A stretch of 16,560 nt of DNA from JANXLS01 sp037129555. GTDB lineage: Bacteria; Planctomycetota; SZUA-567; H5-PLA8. Made by a program: the position numbers and the translations under genes. The DNA lies in assembly GCA_037129555.1 (NCBI GenBank), contig JBAXUS010000140.1:1-16560 (forward strand), in the 5' to 3' direction. Shown in pieces: positions 6,701 to 15,081 of this stretch. Below the pieces are notes generated by a model. That model had not been told where the DNA came from. It did not search any database and saw only the letters and a program-made list of their open reading frames with translations. Position 1 is the first letter of the stretch; the number at the start of each line of letters is the position of its first letter.

Positions 6701-6988
6701 AAAATTTTAACTGCCATCGATGCCGTCTGTTTTCGCAAAAAATAGCGGCGATTGCAACGAACTAATTCTAAACTACACCACATTTCACGTATCCGAGCAA
6801 ACGGACCTGCACGAATTTTTTCCCGTTCGCAACTCTGACGTGCGAATTGAATCGATATTCACACGAATTGGGCATTGCATTCGCGTTGGTATACAACGTG
6901 TGCCAAGCAATGTTGAATATCGCGACACGAAATGAATGAGACGCTTTACGAACGTCGGGCGTTTGATGTACAATAACAACGACCAATT
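6701..6988. other. Divergent intergenic region, nothing certain
   Basis: This gap separates the YHS-like gene from the plus-strand membrane protein and must hold both promoters. The best plus-strand match is TTGGGC, 16 nt, TATACA around 6868-6895, which is weak. No RNA gene, repeat or open frame with a ribosome site is convincing. Confidence 0.35.
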
Positions 6989-6994
6989 AAGGAG
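6989..6994 (+). promoter_or_regulatory. Ribosome binding site selecting a GTG start
   Basis: AAGGAG lies 7 nt before the GTG at 7002. The in-frame ATGs at 6936 and 6966 have no such site, so the gene most likely starts at GTG. Confidence 0.8.
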
Positions 6995-7001
6995 ACCGTA
7001 C

Positions 7002-9587
7002 GTGAAACAGAAACTTCCATGGATCGTGGCTGCTGTTTTGGGTGTCGCATTTTTGGGCTGCCTGCTTGGCCTGGCACAAGCTCGAACTGCTCGCACGTAT
7101 GCCGCCAATGAAGCGAAGCTTGCGCAGCAAGCGAAGATCGAAGCGGACGCCGCCGTCGAAAAAGCCCTCGCGGCTCGACAAGCAGCTGAAGCCGAGAATC
7201 AGACACTGCTCGCGGCTAAAAAGCAAACTGATGCGCAGCTCGCCTCCGCGCAAACGGCGCTCAGCGTCGCGAAGCAGCAGGTTGACGATCAGAAAAATGC
7301 GTTGCCGTTGGCTGAGGCAGAAACCGCCGCCGCTCGAAAAGCACTCGCTGAAATCCAACGCTCAACATCCGGAACAGGTGCGACGAAATCCGAGTCGCGA
7401 AAAATTCCAGTCGCCACAGCCGTGCCCCTGCGCGCACCCGGCGGTTGGTCGGTTCCTGACATGCTGCCGCCGAACACGCTCGGACTCATTACGCTTCGCG
7501 ACGTCCCCACCAGCGTCGTGAAAGCCAAAGAAACCGGGCTTTACAAAATACTGACGCATCCTGATTTCGAACGCGTTTTCCGCAAGCAACTCGGGCAAAT
7601 TCGCGGCGGCATCTTCGCCGGAGAAGTCATGCTCGGAGTACGCTCAAGCGACTTACTCTCGTATGTGTCCCAGGGCGAAATCACGTTTGCGGTGCTTGGT
7701 GCCGACAAGCGCCTACCCGACGGCCAGCCGTTGCTCGACCTTGTGCTTAGCATCGAACTTCGCGACCGTGCCCCGGCCTTCATGGATGAATTCAATAAGC
7801 GTCTCGACCAGCTCAAAGCTGCCGCTGCGGGACGACTCGAATACACGCAGTCGCCACTCGGCAACACGACTGTGACGCGCTTCAAGTTGCAGGACTTCCC
7901 GGGGCAATTGAGTTGCGGACTCTGCGACGGTACGTTCTTGATGTGCCTCGGTGACGGGCGTCTTGAAAAGCTAATCGCCATGCGTGAGAAGATGAAATCG
8001 GCAGCAGCGCTTAAGGGCACCGCCACGCCAGACGTCCTGGCGCAAGTCCCGGCGTTTAAACTCGCTCTCGAAAAAGCCGGTCCCAACGCGGATGCTCTCG
8101 TCTACGCCAACGTCGATGAAATTCTGAAGAATCCAATTATCAACGATCCGAACAAGGAAATGACGCCGACTCAAAAGCACGAGCTTGAAGTCTCCGGCCT
8201 GCGCGATGTTTCCGCAGCGTCGTATTCGTTCGGCATTAAAGACGGCGGTGTTCGAGAAAGCATTTTCCTCGATGTTCCTGCCGCGCGCCGCAAAGGTGTG
8301 TTGGGATTAATGAGCAGTGAAGCCGCCGACGCGAGTGCGTTCGCCGCCGCGCCGCGCAGTTCCGTGATCGCCTCGACATTCAAAATCAATCTCGAGCAAC
8401 TGCTTGAAAAAGGTGTCGCGCTTGCCGCTATCGAAGACCCTCAGGCACGCGAAAAAGTCGCGGCTGGATTGCTCTTCATCGGTCAAACGTACAACCTCGA
8501 TCCGCAGAAAGACATCCTCGGGGCGCTCACGGGTCAGGGCACGTTTTCGCTCAGCGTTCCGTATAAGAATTCAAAAGTCGCGGTTGCGTTTCCGCAGCCG
8601 ATTCTGGCGTTGAGAATCAAGGATCAGGACGGTGTGAAGCGTCTCTTTTCGGCACTGCAAAAAGCCGCGACAGAGCAACTTGAATTCATCGACACAAGCG
8701 AAGGCAATAAAACCATCACGCTCGCCCGCAAACGTGAACGACCTGCCGATGGCATTCACCAATTCTGCTACGTGATCGATGGTGACGACCTGCTGCTTTC
8801 GATTTATCCGCTGGCACTGCGCGAAGAAATTCGCCGTCGCGCAAGCAAAAACGGGCGCTTGGACGAGGACCCTGAATTCAATTTCGCTCGCTCTAATTTG
8901 CCAGGCCAATCGCAGGCGATGGTCTACGTTGACGCCGCCGCGCTCGCCGTCGCGATCTACGATGTCCTCGTTCCCGTCGTTCAAATTCAAGGCAAAGAAC
9001 AGCAGATCGATGTCAACGCTTTGCCTACGGCCGACGTGCTGAGCCAGAATCTCGGCAGCGCGATGGTCAATCTGAATTTCGCTGCTGATGGAATTGTGTT
9101 GCAGTCCTATTCGCCGAGCGGAGTCTTCGCCGTCCTCGTTCCCGCTGCAATCGGCGCGAAAGCTCAACGCGACCGACAAGCCGCTCAAAACAATCCTGAC
9201 GCTGCCGCTCAACCCGCAGCGGCTCCCGCACCCAAGCCTCGCGCGGACGATGCAAAGAAAATCGAAACAATGACTAAACTCACGCGCGATCTGAAAGAAT
9301 ACGCGGCCGAACACGGCGGCAAGTTCCCGAAGAATCTCGCCGAGATGCGCCCGAGGTTTCTGCAGGATATTGGCAAGGAAATCGATTACATCGTCTGGAT
9401 CGGAACACAAACCGCTGATAACAAAATCGTGGCGCATTCATCCGACAAACTATCCGGAAACATCATCGTTCTCACGCAAAATGGCGGCGTCCACCCGATC
9501 CTCCGCGCCACGCTCGGCAAAGTTCTGCGCGAAGGATATATCGAAGGTAACGCGGCAGTAAAGCCGCCCAAACCGCCGGAGTTTTAA
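7002..9587 (+). CDS. Membrane-anchored coiled-coil protein, DUF3352-like, 861 aa
   Basis: The function is unknown. From the GTG start the protein begins MKQKLPW and has one transmembrane helix at about 6-27, probably an uncleaved anchor. An Ala/Lys/Gln-rich coiled coil follows at about 33-122, then a linker. The large body (about 145-720) starts with PDMLPPNTLGLITLRDVP. This resembles DUF3352-type exported proteins of Planctomycetota, in which a similar opening is followed by alternating helices and strands. After an Ala/Pro linker (about 728-748), the C-terminal 110 residues have a pattern like the globular part of type II pseudopilins (LKEYAAEHGGKFPKNLAEM). The sequence is intact, with no frameshift seen. 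It is monocistronic and convergent with the FGE-fold gene, 27 nt apart. Confidence 0.85.
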   Translation: MKQKLPWIVAAVLGVAFLGCLLGLAQARTARTYAANEAKLAQQAKIEADAAVEKALAARQAAEAENQTLLAAKKQTDAQLASAQTALSVAKQQVDDQKNALPLAEAETAAARKALAEIQRSTSGTGATKSESRKIPVATAVPLRAPGGWSVPDMLPPNTLGLITLRDVPTSVVKAKETGLYKILTHPDFERVFRKQLGQIRGGIFAGEVMLGVRSSDLLSYVSQGEITFAVLGADKRLPDGQPLLDLVLSIELRDRAPAFMDEFNKRLDQLKAAAAGRLEYTQSPLGNTTVTRFKLQDFPGQLSCGLCDGTFLMCLGDGRLEKLIAMREKMKSAAALKGTATPDVLAQVPAFKLALEKAGPNADALVYANVDEILKNPIINDPNKEMTPTQKHELEVSGLRDVSAASYSFGIKDGGVRESIFLDVPAARRKGVLGLMSSEAADASAFAAAPRSSVIASTFKINLEQLLEKGVALAAIEDPQAREKVAAGLLFIGQTYNLDPQKDILGALTGQGTFSLSVPYKNSKVAVAFPQPILALRIKDQDGVKRLFSALQKAATEQLEFIDTSEGNKTITLARKRERPADGIHQFCYVIDGDDLLLSIYPLALREEIRRRASKNGRLDEDPEFNFARSNLPGQSQAMVYVDAAALAVAIYDVLVPVVQIQGKEQQIDVNALPTADVLSQNLGSAMVNLNFAADGIVLQSYSPSGVFAVLVPAAIGAKAQRDRQAAQNNPDAAAQPAAAPAPKPRADDAKKIETMTKLTRDLKEYAAEHGGKFPKNLAEMRPRFLQDIGKEIDYIVWIGTQTADNKIVAHSSDKLSGNIIVLTQNGGVHPILRATLGKVLREGYIEGNAAVKPPKPPEF

Positions 9588-9590
9588 ACC

Positions 9591-9615
9591 GGAGCAGCGG
9601 CACTCCTGCCGCTCC
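9591..9615. terminator. Hairpin between two convergent genes
   Basis: AGCGGCA (9596-9602) pairs with TGCCGCT (9607-9613) around the loop CTCC, and an outer GG/CC pair extends it with a bulge. It fills the short gap between two convergent stop codons. No strong T-run follows in either direction, so it is a weak bidirectional terminator or an RNA-end stabiliser. Confidence 0.5.
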
Positions 9616-10775
9616 TATTTCGTCACTCGCACGATGACGCGAAAGCCGATGTAGCTCTCGTGCGTATCCGCAACATTGCTATGCCGGGATGTTGAATTGC
9701 AGTCGCCAGGCGAATCCATCCACGAGCCACCGCGCGTCACGCGGTCCCGCAGATTGAGCGGCTTATCGAACACATCCATGCACCACTGCCGTACGTTTCC
9801 GTGCATGTCATACAATCCAAACGCGTTCGGAATTTTAAGGCCGACCGGATGCGTTGTCATGCTGCTGTTGTCGCGATACCATCCGGCATTACTTAATGCT
9901 TCATTTGTCTCGCCTGAGTAAAACGGCGTTTGTGTACCGGCCTTGCATGCGTATTCCCATTCGTCTTCGGTGGGCAACTCAAAGGTCACGTCGGGCAATT
10001 GGCGCTCAAAAAATAGTTCGTGCGCCTTCTTGCAATAGTCGCGTGCGTTGTACCATGTCACGCGCTCAACCGGGTTTTTCGCGCCGGTGAAAAACGCATA
10101 GTTCCGTCCGATTACCGATTCGTATTGCTCTTGAGTAACCGGATATTTTCCCATGTAAAACGGATGCGGAATTACGACATTGTGCGGTGGCGGCGGGGTG
10201 CCTCCTAGTTCTTCTATTCTCCTTTGAAGTAGGTAAACAAGCTGCGCGTCCTTAAAGTGAGCCTCTTCGAGACTAGCCCAACGCAAACGCATTGTTCCAC
10301 CGATTAGAGCGCCGAGCGAAGCCGTCAATGCAAGCAGCCACATTAATGAAAACGAAAACCGCGCGCCGGGTTTTCGTCGAACAAAAAAGAGAATCAATAG
10401 CGCAACTAAAGACGCGCATCCGAGCGCAACTAGAATCTGTGCTTCAAAAACGCTCACTGTTGGTTTGACGGGTTCGCGTTGACCGGCAACAAATTCGCCA
10501 GCGGGAATCAGTACCAATTCCATTGAAACGCCGTTGCCGAAATCGATTGTCTTCGTCGCCGGAAGTTTCACCCGAGCCGCGTACGACGCCACAGATTCTT
10601 TGCCGTCCCAAAGCGGCCACGGCTCCGAACGCTCTTCGCCGCTACATCTAAAACAACCGGTGAAAAGTACAAACAGCAACAGCTTTTTAACATCGAATCG
10701 CGCGAATCTTCGCGAATAATCGCGAATAAAAGGAGAGGGGGAAAAGCGTTCGGATGGACCCGACCCCGTACTCAT
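9615..10775 (-). CDS. FGE/SUMF1-fold membrane protein with a two-helix insert, 386 aa
   Basis: The sulfatase-modifying-factor (FGE) fold is seen in GVSMELVLIPAGEF (82-95), FYMGKYPVTQEQYESVIG (206-223), WEYACKAGT, NAFGLYDMHGNVRQWC and RVTRGGSWMDSPGDC with GFRV at the end. The first and second pieces, normally separated by about 20 residues, are split here by some 100 residues holding two hydrophobic helices (about 110-132 and 141-160) and a charged segment. Only Cys359 lies near the place of the catalytic cysteine pair (GGS, then C), so true formylglycine synthesis is unlikely; many relatives act in other ways. A possible lipoprotein signal (LLLFVLFTGC, Cys41) is close to the start. The ATG at 10775 has GGGGAGGGG just 3 nt upstream. 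Codons about 16-32 lie in the CGCGAAT repeat, so the true start is uncertain. Confidence 0.8.
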   Translation of the reverse strand: MSTGSGPSERFSPSPFIRDYSRRFARFDVKKLLLFVLFTGCFRCSGEERSEPWPLWDGKESVASYAARVKLPATKTIDFGNGVSMELVLIPAGEFVAGQREPVKPTVSVFEAQILVALGCASLVALLILFFVRRKPGARFSFSLMWLLALTASLGALIGGTMRLRWASLEEAHFKDAQLVYLLQRRIEELGGTPPPPHNVVIPHPFYMGKYPVTQEQYESVIGRNYAFFTGAKNPVERVTWYNARDYCKKAHELFFERQLPDVTFELPTEDEWEYACKAGTQTPFYSGETNEALSNAGWYRDNSSMTTHPVGLKIPNAFGLYDMHGNVRQWCMDVFDKPLNLRDRVTRGGSWMDSPGDCNSTSRHSNVADTHESYIGFRVIVRVTK

Positions 10776-10867
10776 TTTCCCCTCCCCTGCTCTTGCCGTT
10801 TTCGCGTAGATTCGCGTCGATTCGCGCGATTCGATGTTAAAAGCTGTTCGCCGTTCGCCGTTTTCAC
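10660..10867. repeat. CGCGAAT repeat, inverted pair between the FGE-fold gene and trpS
   Basis: The left arm (10660-10745) and the right arm (about 10776-10867, in complement) both start GTGAAAA, then have AACAGC, a T-run, AACATCGAATCGCGCGAATC, more CGCGAA units and a G-rich end with AAAA. The longest identical stretch is 24 nt (10685-10708). In the left arm CGAAT units recur every 10 nt (10693, 10703, 10713, 10723), about one helical turn. The right arm begins 2 nt past the trpS stop, and the left arm lies within the first part of the FGE-fold reading frame. The whole unit could fold into a hairpin of about 90 bp with mismatches around a loop of about 30 nt. Confidence 0.85.
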
Positions 10868-10869
10868 GG

Positions 10870-11841
10870 TTAAGCCAGGCCGCACGCTTTCTTCGCTTCG
10901 TCGAGTGTTACTCGCGCGACTACGCGCGCTTTTTTCGCGCCTTCGCGCAGCACGTCTTCGACGTAATCCGGGCGAGCAATCAGTTCTGCGCGCTTCTGTC
11001 GGTATGGTTCGAAGTAGGTCGAGACTTTATCGAGCAGCAGTTTCTTGGCGTCGCCGTAGCCCATTCCACCCGCGCGATAGCGCTCTGCAAGCGCGGCCTT
11101 TTCGGCGTCGTTTGCGAACAGCGCATACAGTGCGAAGACGTTACAGGTGTCGGGATTTTTGGGTTGCTCTACTGGGGTGCTATCGGTCTTCACGCCCATC
11201 ACGACCTTCTTCAATTCTTTGCCGTCCATTTGAAGATCGATCGTGTTGCCATACGACTTGCTCATCTTTTCGCCGTCCACTCCGGGCACTTTCGGTGCCT
11301 GGCCAAGCCGTGCTTCAGGGCGGATGAAGACCTCGCACTTGAACGTTTGATTGAAATAGCCGGCCATGTCCTGTGTCATTTCAACGTGCTGAACCTGGTC
11401 CTGACCGACGGGGACGAGATGCGGTTTGTAGATCAAAATGTCAGCGGCCATCAGCAGCGGATAGTAGAAGAGGCCGACGGTCGGCTTGATGTTCTTCGCG
11501 ACTTTGTCTTTGTAACTGTGCGCGCGTTCGAGTAAGCCCATGCCGGTCACGCATGAAAACATCCACGCGATTTCCTGCACTTCAGGCACGTCACTCTGTC
11601 GGAAGAAAACGGATTTCGCCGGATCGAGTCCCAGGGCGAGATAATCAATCGCGACACCTTTGATGTACTCGCGCAGCAGTGGCGCGTTCTGCACCGTCGT
11701 CAGCGCGTGAAAATCAGCGATGAAATAAAAGCGCTCGAAGTCGCCGTCCTGCAGCGCGATGTGCTGTTGGATCGCTCCAAAATAATTTCCGAGGTGAAGC
11801 TTTCCCGAAGGTTGAACGCCGGACAAAATTCGTTTGGACAT
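10870..11841 (-). CDS. trpS: Tryptophan--tRNA ligase (TrpRS), 323 aa
   Basis: This class I synthetase charges tRNA-Trp with tryptophan in the cytosol using ATP. The HIGH-type motif is PSGKLHLGN (residues 11-19), and KMSKS is exact at 192-196 (GEKMSKSYGN). The sequence between them (GLFYYPLLMAADILIY, VPVGQDQVQHVEM) is typical of bacterial TrpRS, as is the usual length of about 330. The ATG at 11841 gives the family start MSKRILSGVQPSG. A GTG at 11853 is in frame but only 1 nt from AAGGAG (11855-11860), against 13 nt for the ATG. I chose the ATG because it matches homologues. The gene is monocistronic. Its 3' end touches the CGCGAAT repeat. Confidence 0.97.
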   Translation of the reverse strand: MSKRILSGVQPSGKLHLGNYFGAIQQHIALQDGDFERFYFIADFHALTTVQNAPLLREYIKGVAIDYLALGLDPAKSVFFRQSDVPEVQEIAWMFSCVTGMGLLERAHSYKDKVAKNIKPTVGLFYYPLLMAADILIYKPHLVPVGQDQVQHVEMTQDMAGYFNQTFKCEVFIRPEARLGQAPKVPGVDGEKMSKSYGNTIDLQMDGKELKKVVMGVKTDSTPVEQPKNPDTCNVFALYALFANDAEKAALAERYRAGGMGYGDAKKLLLDKVSTYFEPYRQKRAELIARPDYVEDVLREGAKKARVVARVTLDEAKKACGLA

Positions 11842-11903
11842 CTGCGTGAACACGCTCCTTTAGAGAAGGGCGAAGCCGCTGCCACGCCCGGATCAACGTA
11901 ACG

Positions 11904-11931
11904 ATTTTACTCGAACTTTTACGAATTGAAA
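11904..11931 (-). promoter_or_regulatory. Candidate promoter of trpS
   Basis: On the minus strand TTTCAA (complement of 11926-11931) is followed after 16 nt by TAAAAT (complement of 11904-11909, 5 of 6 to TATAAT). The leader to the trpS ATG would be about 55 nt. The -35 is poor, so this is tentative. Confidence 0.3.
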
Positions 11932-12039
11932 CAGAGTGATTGAGGGCAAAGTCCACATGGGTGCATTACCGGGATTGTACGTTTCGTTTTAGAGTCCATT
12001 GGATGCCAAGTGCGTACTATTTCCACAGGCGCTTTGTCA

Positions 12040-14553
12040 CTAATTGCCCGAAGTCAACAATCCCGCCTTTGCTGCTTTCACCGCATTCGCATCTTTTGCT
12101 GACGCCCTTGCAAACATGTCTTCTGCATCGGATGCGTCTCCGTTGGCTAGAAAGAAAACAGCCGCGATAAGCAGTGCTTCGACGTCTTCGTCTTTCACTG
12201 CGCCTTTGGCAAGTGTTGCTCGTGAGCCGTTTGAAATGATCTTCCATGGCACCGGCAGTTGATTGCCTTGCACGGAAATAGTCAACGCTTTGTCGTCCGC
12301 ACTGATGACACGTTGCGACTGCTTGCCATCCGAGCTATCCGATGTGAACATGATCTTTGCTCCGCTCTTCGTCAGACTGTCCAGCTTTTTAACGAGCCGT
12401 GCTTGCCACGCTTCTAACGCGATTCGCGAAATTGCTGCGGCTTTTACTGGCGCAATCGGAGCCGGCTTGGATCCGCTTGAGGCTGTCTTGGGCAAGGAGT
12501 CGCGGAATTCAGCGGCTAGTGCCTGAGCACGTTTTCCGTAAAACGAGTCGGGGTACTTCACCGCGAATTTATCCAAGTCATTCGCATATGAAATGTTATT
12601 GTTACGCTTGAGTGCCTCGACCAATTGATAATAATTAATAGCTCGTTTTATCTCTAGCTTCCACGGATCTTTGCGCAACTCTTCTTCGAAATGGACTACT
12701 TTCGTCTTGAAGCTTTCGAGGGGTCCGAATTTTGTCCGCATCTTGACAAGCTCGCGATCCAGTTGATAGATGTCACCGGATTTCTCCAGTGCCTCCAGGA
12801 TAACCACGTCCGCCTGAGCTTGCGTGTCGAGGTAGGCGAGCATCGCTTCTACCTGCTCCGCGCTTTCACCCTTGGCATTCTTCAATATCCCTGCAGCCTC
12901 ACCATAGGATTTCTTAACTATAGCCTTGTAGGCGCTATCTAATTTACCTTTCAACGCTTTTGGATTGACGTACGGAATGCTGACTTGTATGCCTTGTATT
13001 AATAGTTTCGGATTACTTAATCCGAGGACCAGAATCAGGGTGCCGGTAGGATGGTAACGTGAGGCCATGTAATAACCATTATCTGCATAGTCGCGGCCTG
13101 GCAATAAGACAAACGAGCCATCGTGGCAGCGCATCATATTGAAGAAGGCCTTGTGATAGTCAAGTACCTTGCGAAGGGCTGCTTCATCTTCTGACGCGGC
13201 CGCGCCGAGTATCCCCCAGAAGATACCTAGATTTGAGTCAGCGTGCCCGTCCGGCAGACTCTTATACGCATGCTTCAAATAGCCTTTATTTAAGTCAATG
13301 TACTCGGTGGAATCCGCTAATTCCGGGCTGAGTTTTTCCGCGATGATTGCTGCACCTGCACGACCCACATAGTTATCACCGCCCTTCGATTTTTTGAATG
13401 CCACAGGATCGGCCAGGCCGGCATTGAGCGTGAATTCCCCACCGTACGCGACATAGCCAGCCGCGTTCGTGCCGCGATGAATAAACGCCATCGCCCGCTT
13501 GATACAATCCGGATTGACATCGACGCCGCAGCGCCCAGCCAATTGCCATGCTGTCACAGCCAATATGGTTGTGTATTGCATGGGGCCATAGCCATTGATT
13601 CCGAAACCTCCGGTCGGCGGACTTGCGCCCGGTCTATAGGGCCCATGTCCGAATCCGCCATCGTAGAGTTGCTGGGCGGCATCGACTTTCGCGTAATCCA
13701 CTTTCTCCAGTGCCTTGTCGCCAGACGGTCCCCAGACCAGAATGCGGCCTGAGTACTGTCCTTTTTCCAACGCCTGAGTCAACAATTTCATCGTCGGCAA
13801 CACGGATGCATCTTTGGTCAGTAAATGGTACTCGCTGAGCGTGATCAGCTGATAAGATAGGTTCCAGATGCCCGTACCCGAATCCGGCTTTTCTTTTCCC
13901 CATTTCAAAACCATTGCCAGGCCGAGATCCCGCTGCTTCGCATCGTCGCTGGTCAGCAGCGCCAACGTCACAGCCGCGTGTGCATGAGACTGCCAGACTT
14001 TCATCACGTCTGGTTGCTCGACGAAATACTTCAAGGCCTTGGCGCGGACGATTTCGGACTTTTTGCAATTGAATGGATACGTCGCGCTGAATGATCCAAT
14101 GGCTTCCAAGGGAATGATCACTTCGATCATCTTGGATTCACGGGTCACATTTAAGACCAGCTTCCCGTCTTTTCCCTCGGCCCTCTCAATGGCCTCCCCG
14201 AAGTCCATGATCGGTCCTTCATATCCATGCGGTCCGCCTCCGAAATGATGCGGCGAAAACGGCTTTCCGAAAACGCCGACGATTTCATCCTCAAGTTTCA
14301 ACAGTCCCACCGCTGGCGAGTTCTTAAAGAGGTAGCGAACGATAAACGATTTTTCAGTCAGTACGGCGCGCGCGCCCGTCGGTCCGAGATTCACCAGGAA
14401 ACCGGGAACTTCTTTGTCGGGCAAATTGTTTTCGGTTGGCTTCGCCCATCGACCTTGATTGGTATTGTCCGACACGCCATAGGCGTTGATCGCCACGAAC
14501 AAAGTGGACGCAACGATTCCCAACATGGTCATCGACTTGAGCCTGATCATCAT
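12040..14553 (-). CDS. Exported PDZ / DUF6288-like toroid protein, 837 aa
   Basis: The function is unknown. A signal peptide or anchor lies at about 1-26 (MMIRLKSMTMLGIVASTLFV, then NAYG). A PDZ-like domain follows at about 46-150 (LGPTGARAVL, SPAVGLLKLEDEIVGVFGKPF, DFGEAIERA). The region of about 165-520 has helix pairs with His, Gly and Trp motifs (GGFGINGYGPMQYTTILAV, AGYVAYGGEF, GRAGAAIIAEKL, FILLPGRD-like). It resembles the alpha/alpha-toroid of terpenoid-cyclase-like proteins and is called DUF6288 in related genomes. The C-terminal third is helical and charged and ends in a small domain with a strand pattern and a helical tail. The ATG at 14559 lies almost on AAGGA (14561-14565), while that at 14553 is 7 nt away, so 14553 is preferred. 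The gene is alone, downstream of the transposase remnant. Confidence 0.75.
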   Translation of the reverse strand: MMIRLKSMTMLGIVASTLFVAINAYGVSDNTNQGRWAKPTENNLPDKEVPGFLVNLGPTGARAVLTEKSFIVRYLFKNSPAVGLLKLEDEIVGVFGKPFSPHHFGGGPHGYEGPIMDFGEAIERAEGKDGKLVLNVTRESKMIEVIIPLEAIGSFSATYPFNCKKSEIVRAKALKYFVEQPDVMKVWQSHAHAAVTLALLTSDDAKQRDLGLAMVLKWGKEKPDSGTGIWNLSYQLITLSEYHLLTKDASVLPTMKLLTQALEKGQYSGRILVWGPSGDKALEKVDYAKVDAAQQLYDGGFGHGPYRPGASPPTGGFGINGYGPMQYTTILAVTAWQLAGRCGVDVNPDCIKRAMAFIHRGTNAAGYVAYGGEFTLNAGLADPVAFKKSKGGDNYVGRAGAAIIAEKLSPELADSTEYIDLNKGYLKHAYKSLPDGHADSNLGIFWGILGAAASEDEAALRKVLDYHKAFFNMMRCHDGSFVLLPGRDYADNGYYMASRYHPTGTLILVLGLSNPKLLIQGIQVSIPYVNPKALKGKLDSAYKAIVKKSYGEAAGILKNAKGESAEQVEAMLAYLDTQAQADVVILEALEKSGDIYQLDRELVKMRTKFGPLESFKTKVVHFEEELRKDPWKLEIKRAINYYQLVEALKRNNNISYANDLDKFAVKYPDSFYGKRAQALAAEFRDSLPKTASSGSKPAPIAPVKAAAISRIALEAWQARLVKKLDSLTKSGAKIMFTSDSSDGKQSQRVISADDKALTISVQGNQLPVPWKIISNGSRATLAKGAVKDEDVEALLIAAVFFLANGDASDAEDMFARASAKDANAVKAAKAGLLTSGN

Positions 14554-14560
14554 GTACATA

Positions 14561-14565
14561 TCCTT
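14561..14565 (-). promoter_or_regulatory. Ribosome binding site for the DUF6288-like gene
   Basis: AAGGA on the minus strand lies 7 nt before the ATG at 14553 and 1 nt before the ATG at 14559. Of the three clustered ATGs (14559, 14553, 14550), 14553 has the best spacing. Confidence 0.55.
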
Positions 14566-14695
14566 AAACGAATGAATTCAGTTAAAGTATTCTCTCACGG
14601 CTTCGGTCCAATTTCTAGCTCCAGCGCTTCAGATAGACTAACACGATTGCCCATTTCTGAGAAGCGTTTTGTTCAGCAGCTTCTAATTCAAATGC

Positions 14696-15028
14696 TCATT
14701 CTGAATGGCCCAGTGTGTTGTAGTAAGGGTCGGTCAGCAGGGCACGGCGTTCGGCGAATTTCTGGCGCTTGATCAGGCGAGGGAAAAGAGAGCGAATGAG
14801 GGCCTGATTTTCAAGCCAGTGAAAATAGGCGTTGTCGGATTCGTACCCCAACAACTCTTGGAGCACGGCCAAGCAGAGGACTTCGCGGTCGTCGAGCTCG
14901 GGAGGCGGACCGGAGCGGCAGGTCAGTTTCCCGTTTTGGGCAACGATGTGTGATTCTTTGAGCGCATCGTCGATGGCGCAGTAAACGACGATAATCGTGT
15001 CTTCAACAGAGATCGCAGGCGTGTCCAT
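14696..15028 (-). pseudogene. DDE transposase N-terminal stub, 110 aa
   Basis: The first 93 or so residues resemble the N-terminal region of DDE transposases of the IS982/IS4-like group: a polar start, then LDDREVLCLAVLQELLGYES, then FPRLIKRQKFAERRALL. Full proteins of this kind have roughly 250-300 residues and carry three catalytic acids further on; none of that is here. The frame ends after an unrelated tail (LTDPYYNTLGHSE), and I found no continuation in other frames between 14560 and 14695. The ATG at 15028 has GAGGAAG about 6 nt upstream, as in an intact IS. It is therefore a deletion remnant. The exact IS family is uncertain. Confidence 0.7.
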
Positions 15029-15029
15029 A

Positions 15030-15065
15030 GAATCTTCCTCGTGGGGAAACGATTAAGGAAGAATC
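15030..15065 (-). promoter_or_regulatory. Hairpin that may cover the transposase ribosome site
   Basis: The 10-nt arms GAATCTTCCT (15030-15039) and AGGAAGAATC (15056-15065) match at 9 of 10 positions. One arm contains the AGGA-type ribosome site of the transposase stub. Many IS elements hide their ribosome site this way to lower expression; here it is only a pattern. Confidence 0.35.
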
Positions 15066-15066
15066 G

Positions 15067-15081
15067 ACGTAACCGTTCAGT
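15067..15081. repeat. Possible IS end, shared with the fold-back element
   Basis: The 15-nt sequence here, read on the minus strand, is ACTGAACGGTTACGT, identical to 2868-2882 on the plus strand. It lies 38 nt upstream of the transposase start codon, where an insertion-sequence terminal repeat would be expected. No matching partner was found on the far side of the truncated gene. Confidence 0.4.

Noticed and set aside
8571..9437. 288-codon minus-strand frame inside the large membrane protein gene
   Set aside because: It is antisense to a well-supported gene, and its Arg- and Cys-rich sequence looks like a shadow translation.
10834..11535. 233-codon plus-strand frame opposite trpS
   Set aside because: It starts inside the CGCGAAT repeat and runs antisense to trpS, whose motifs are certain.
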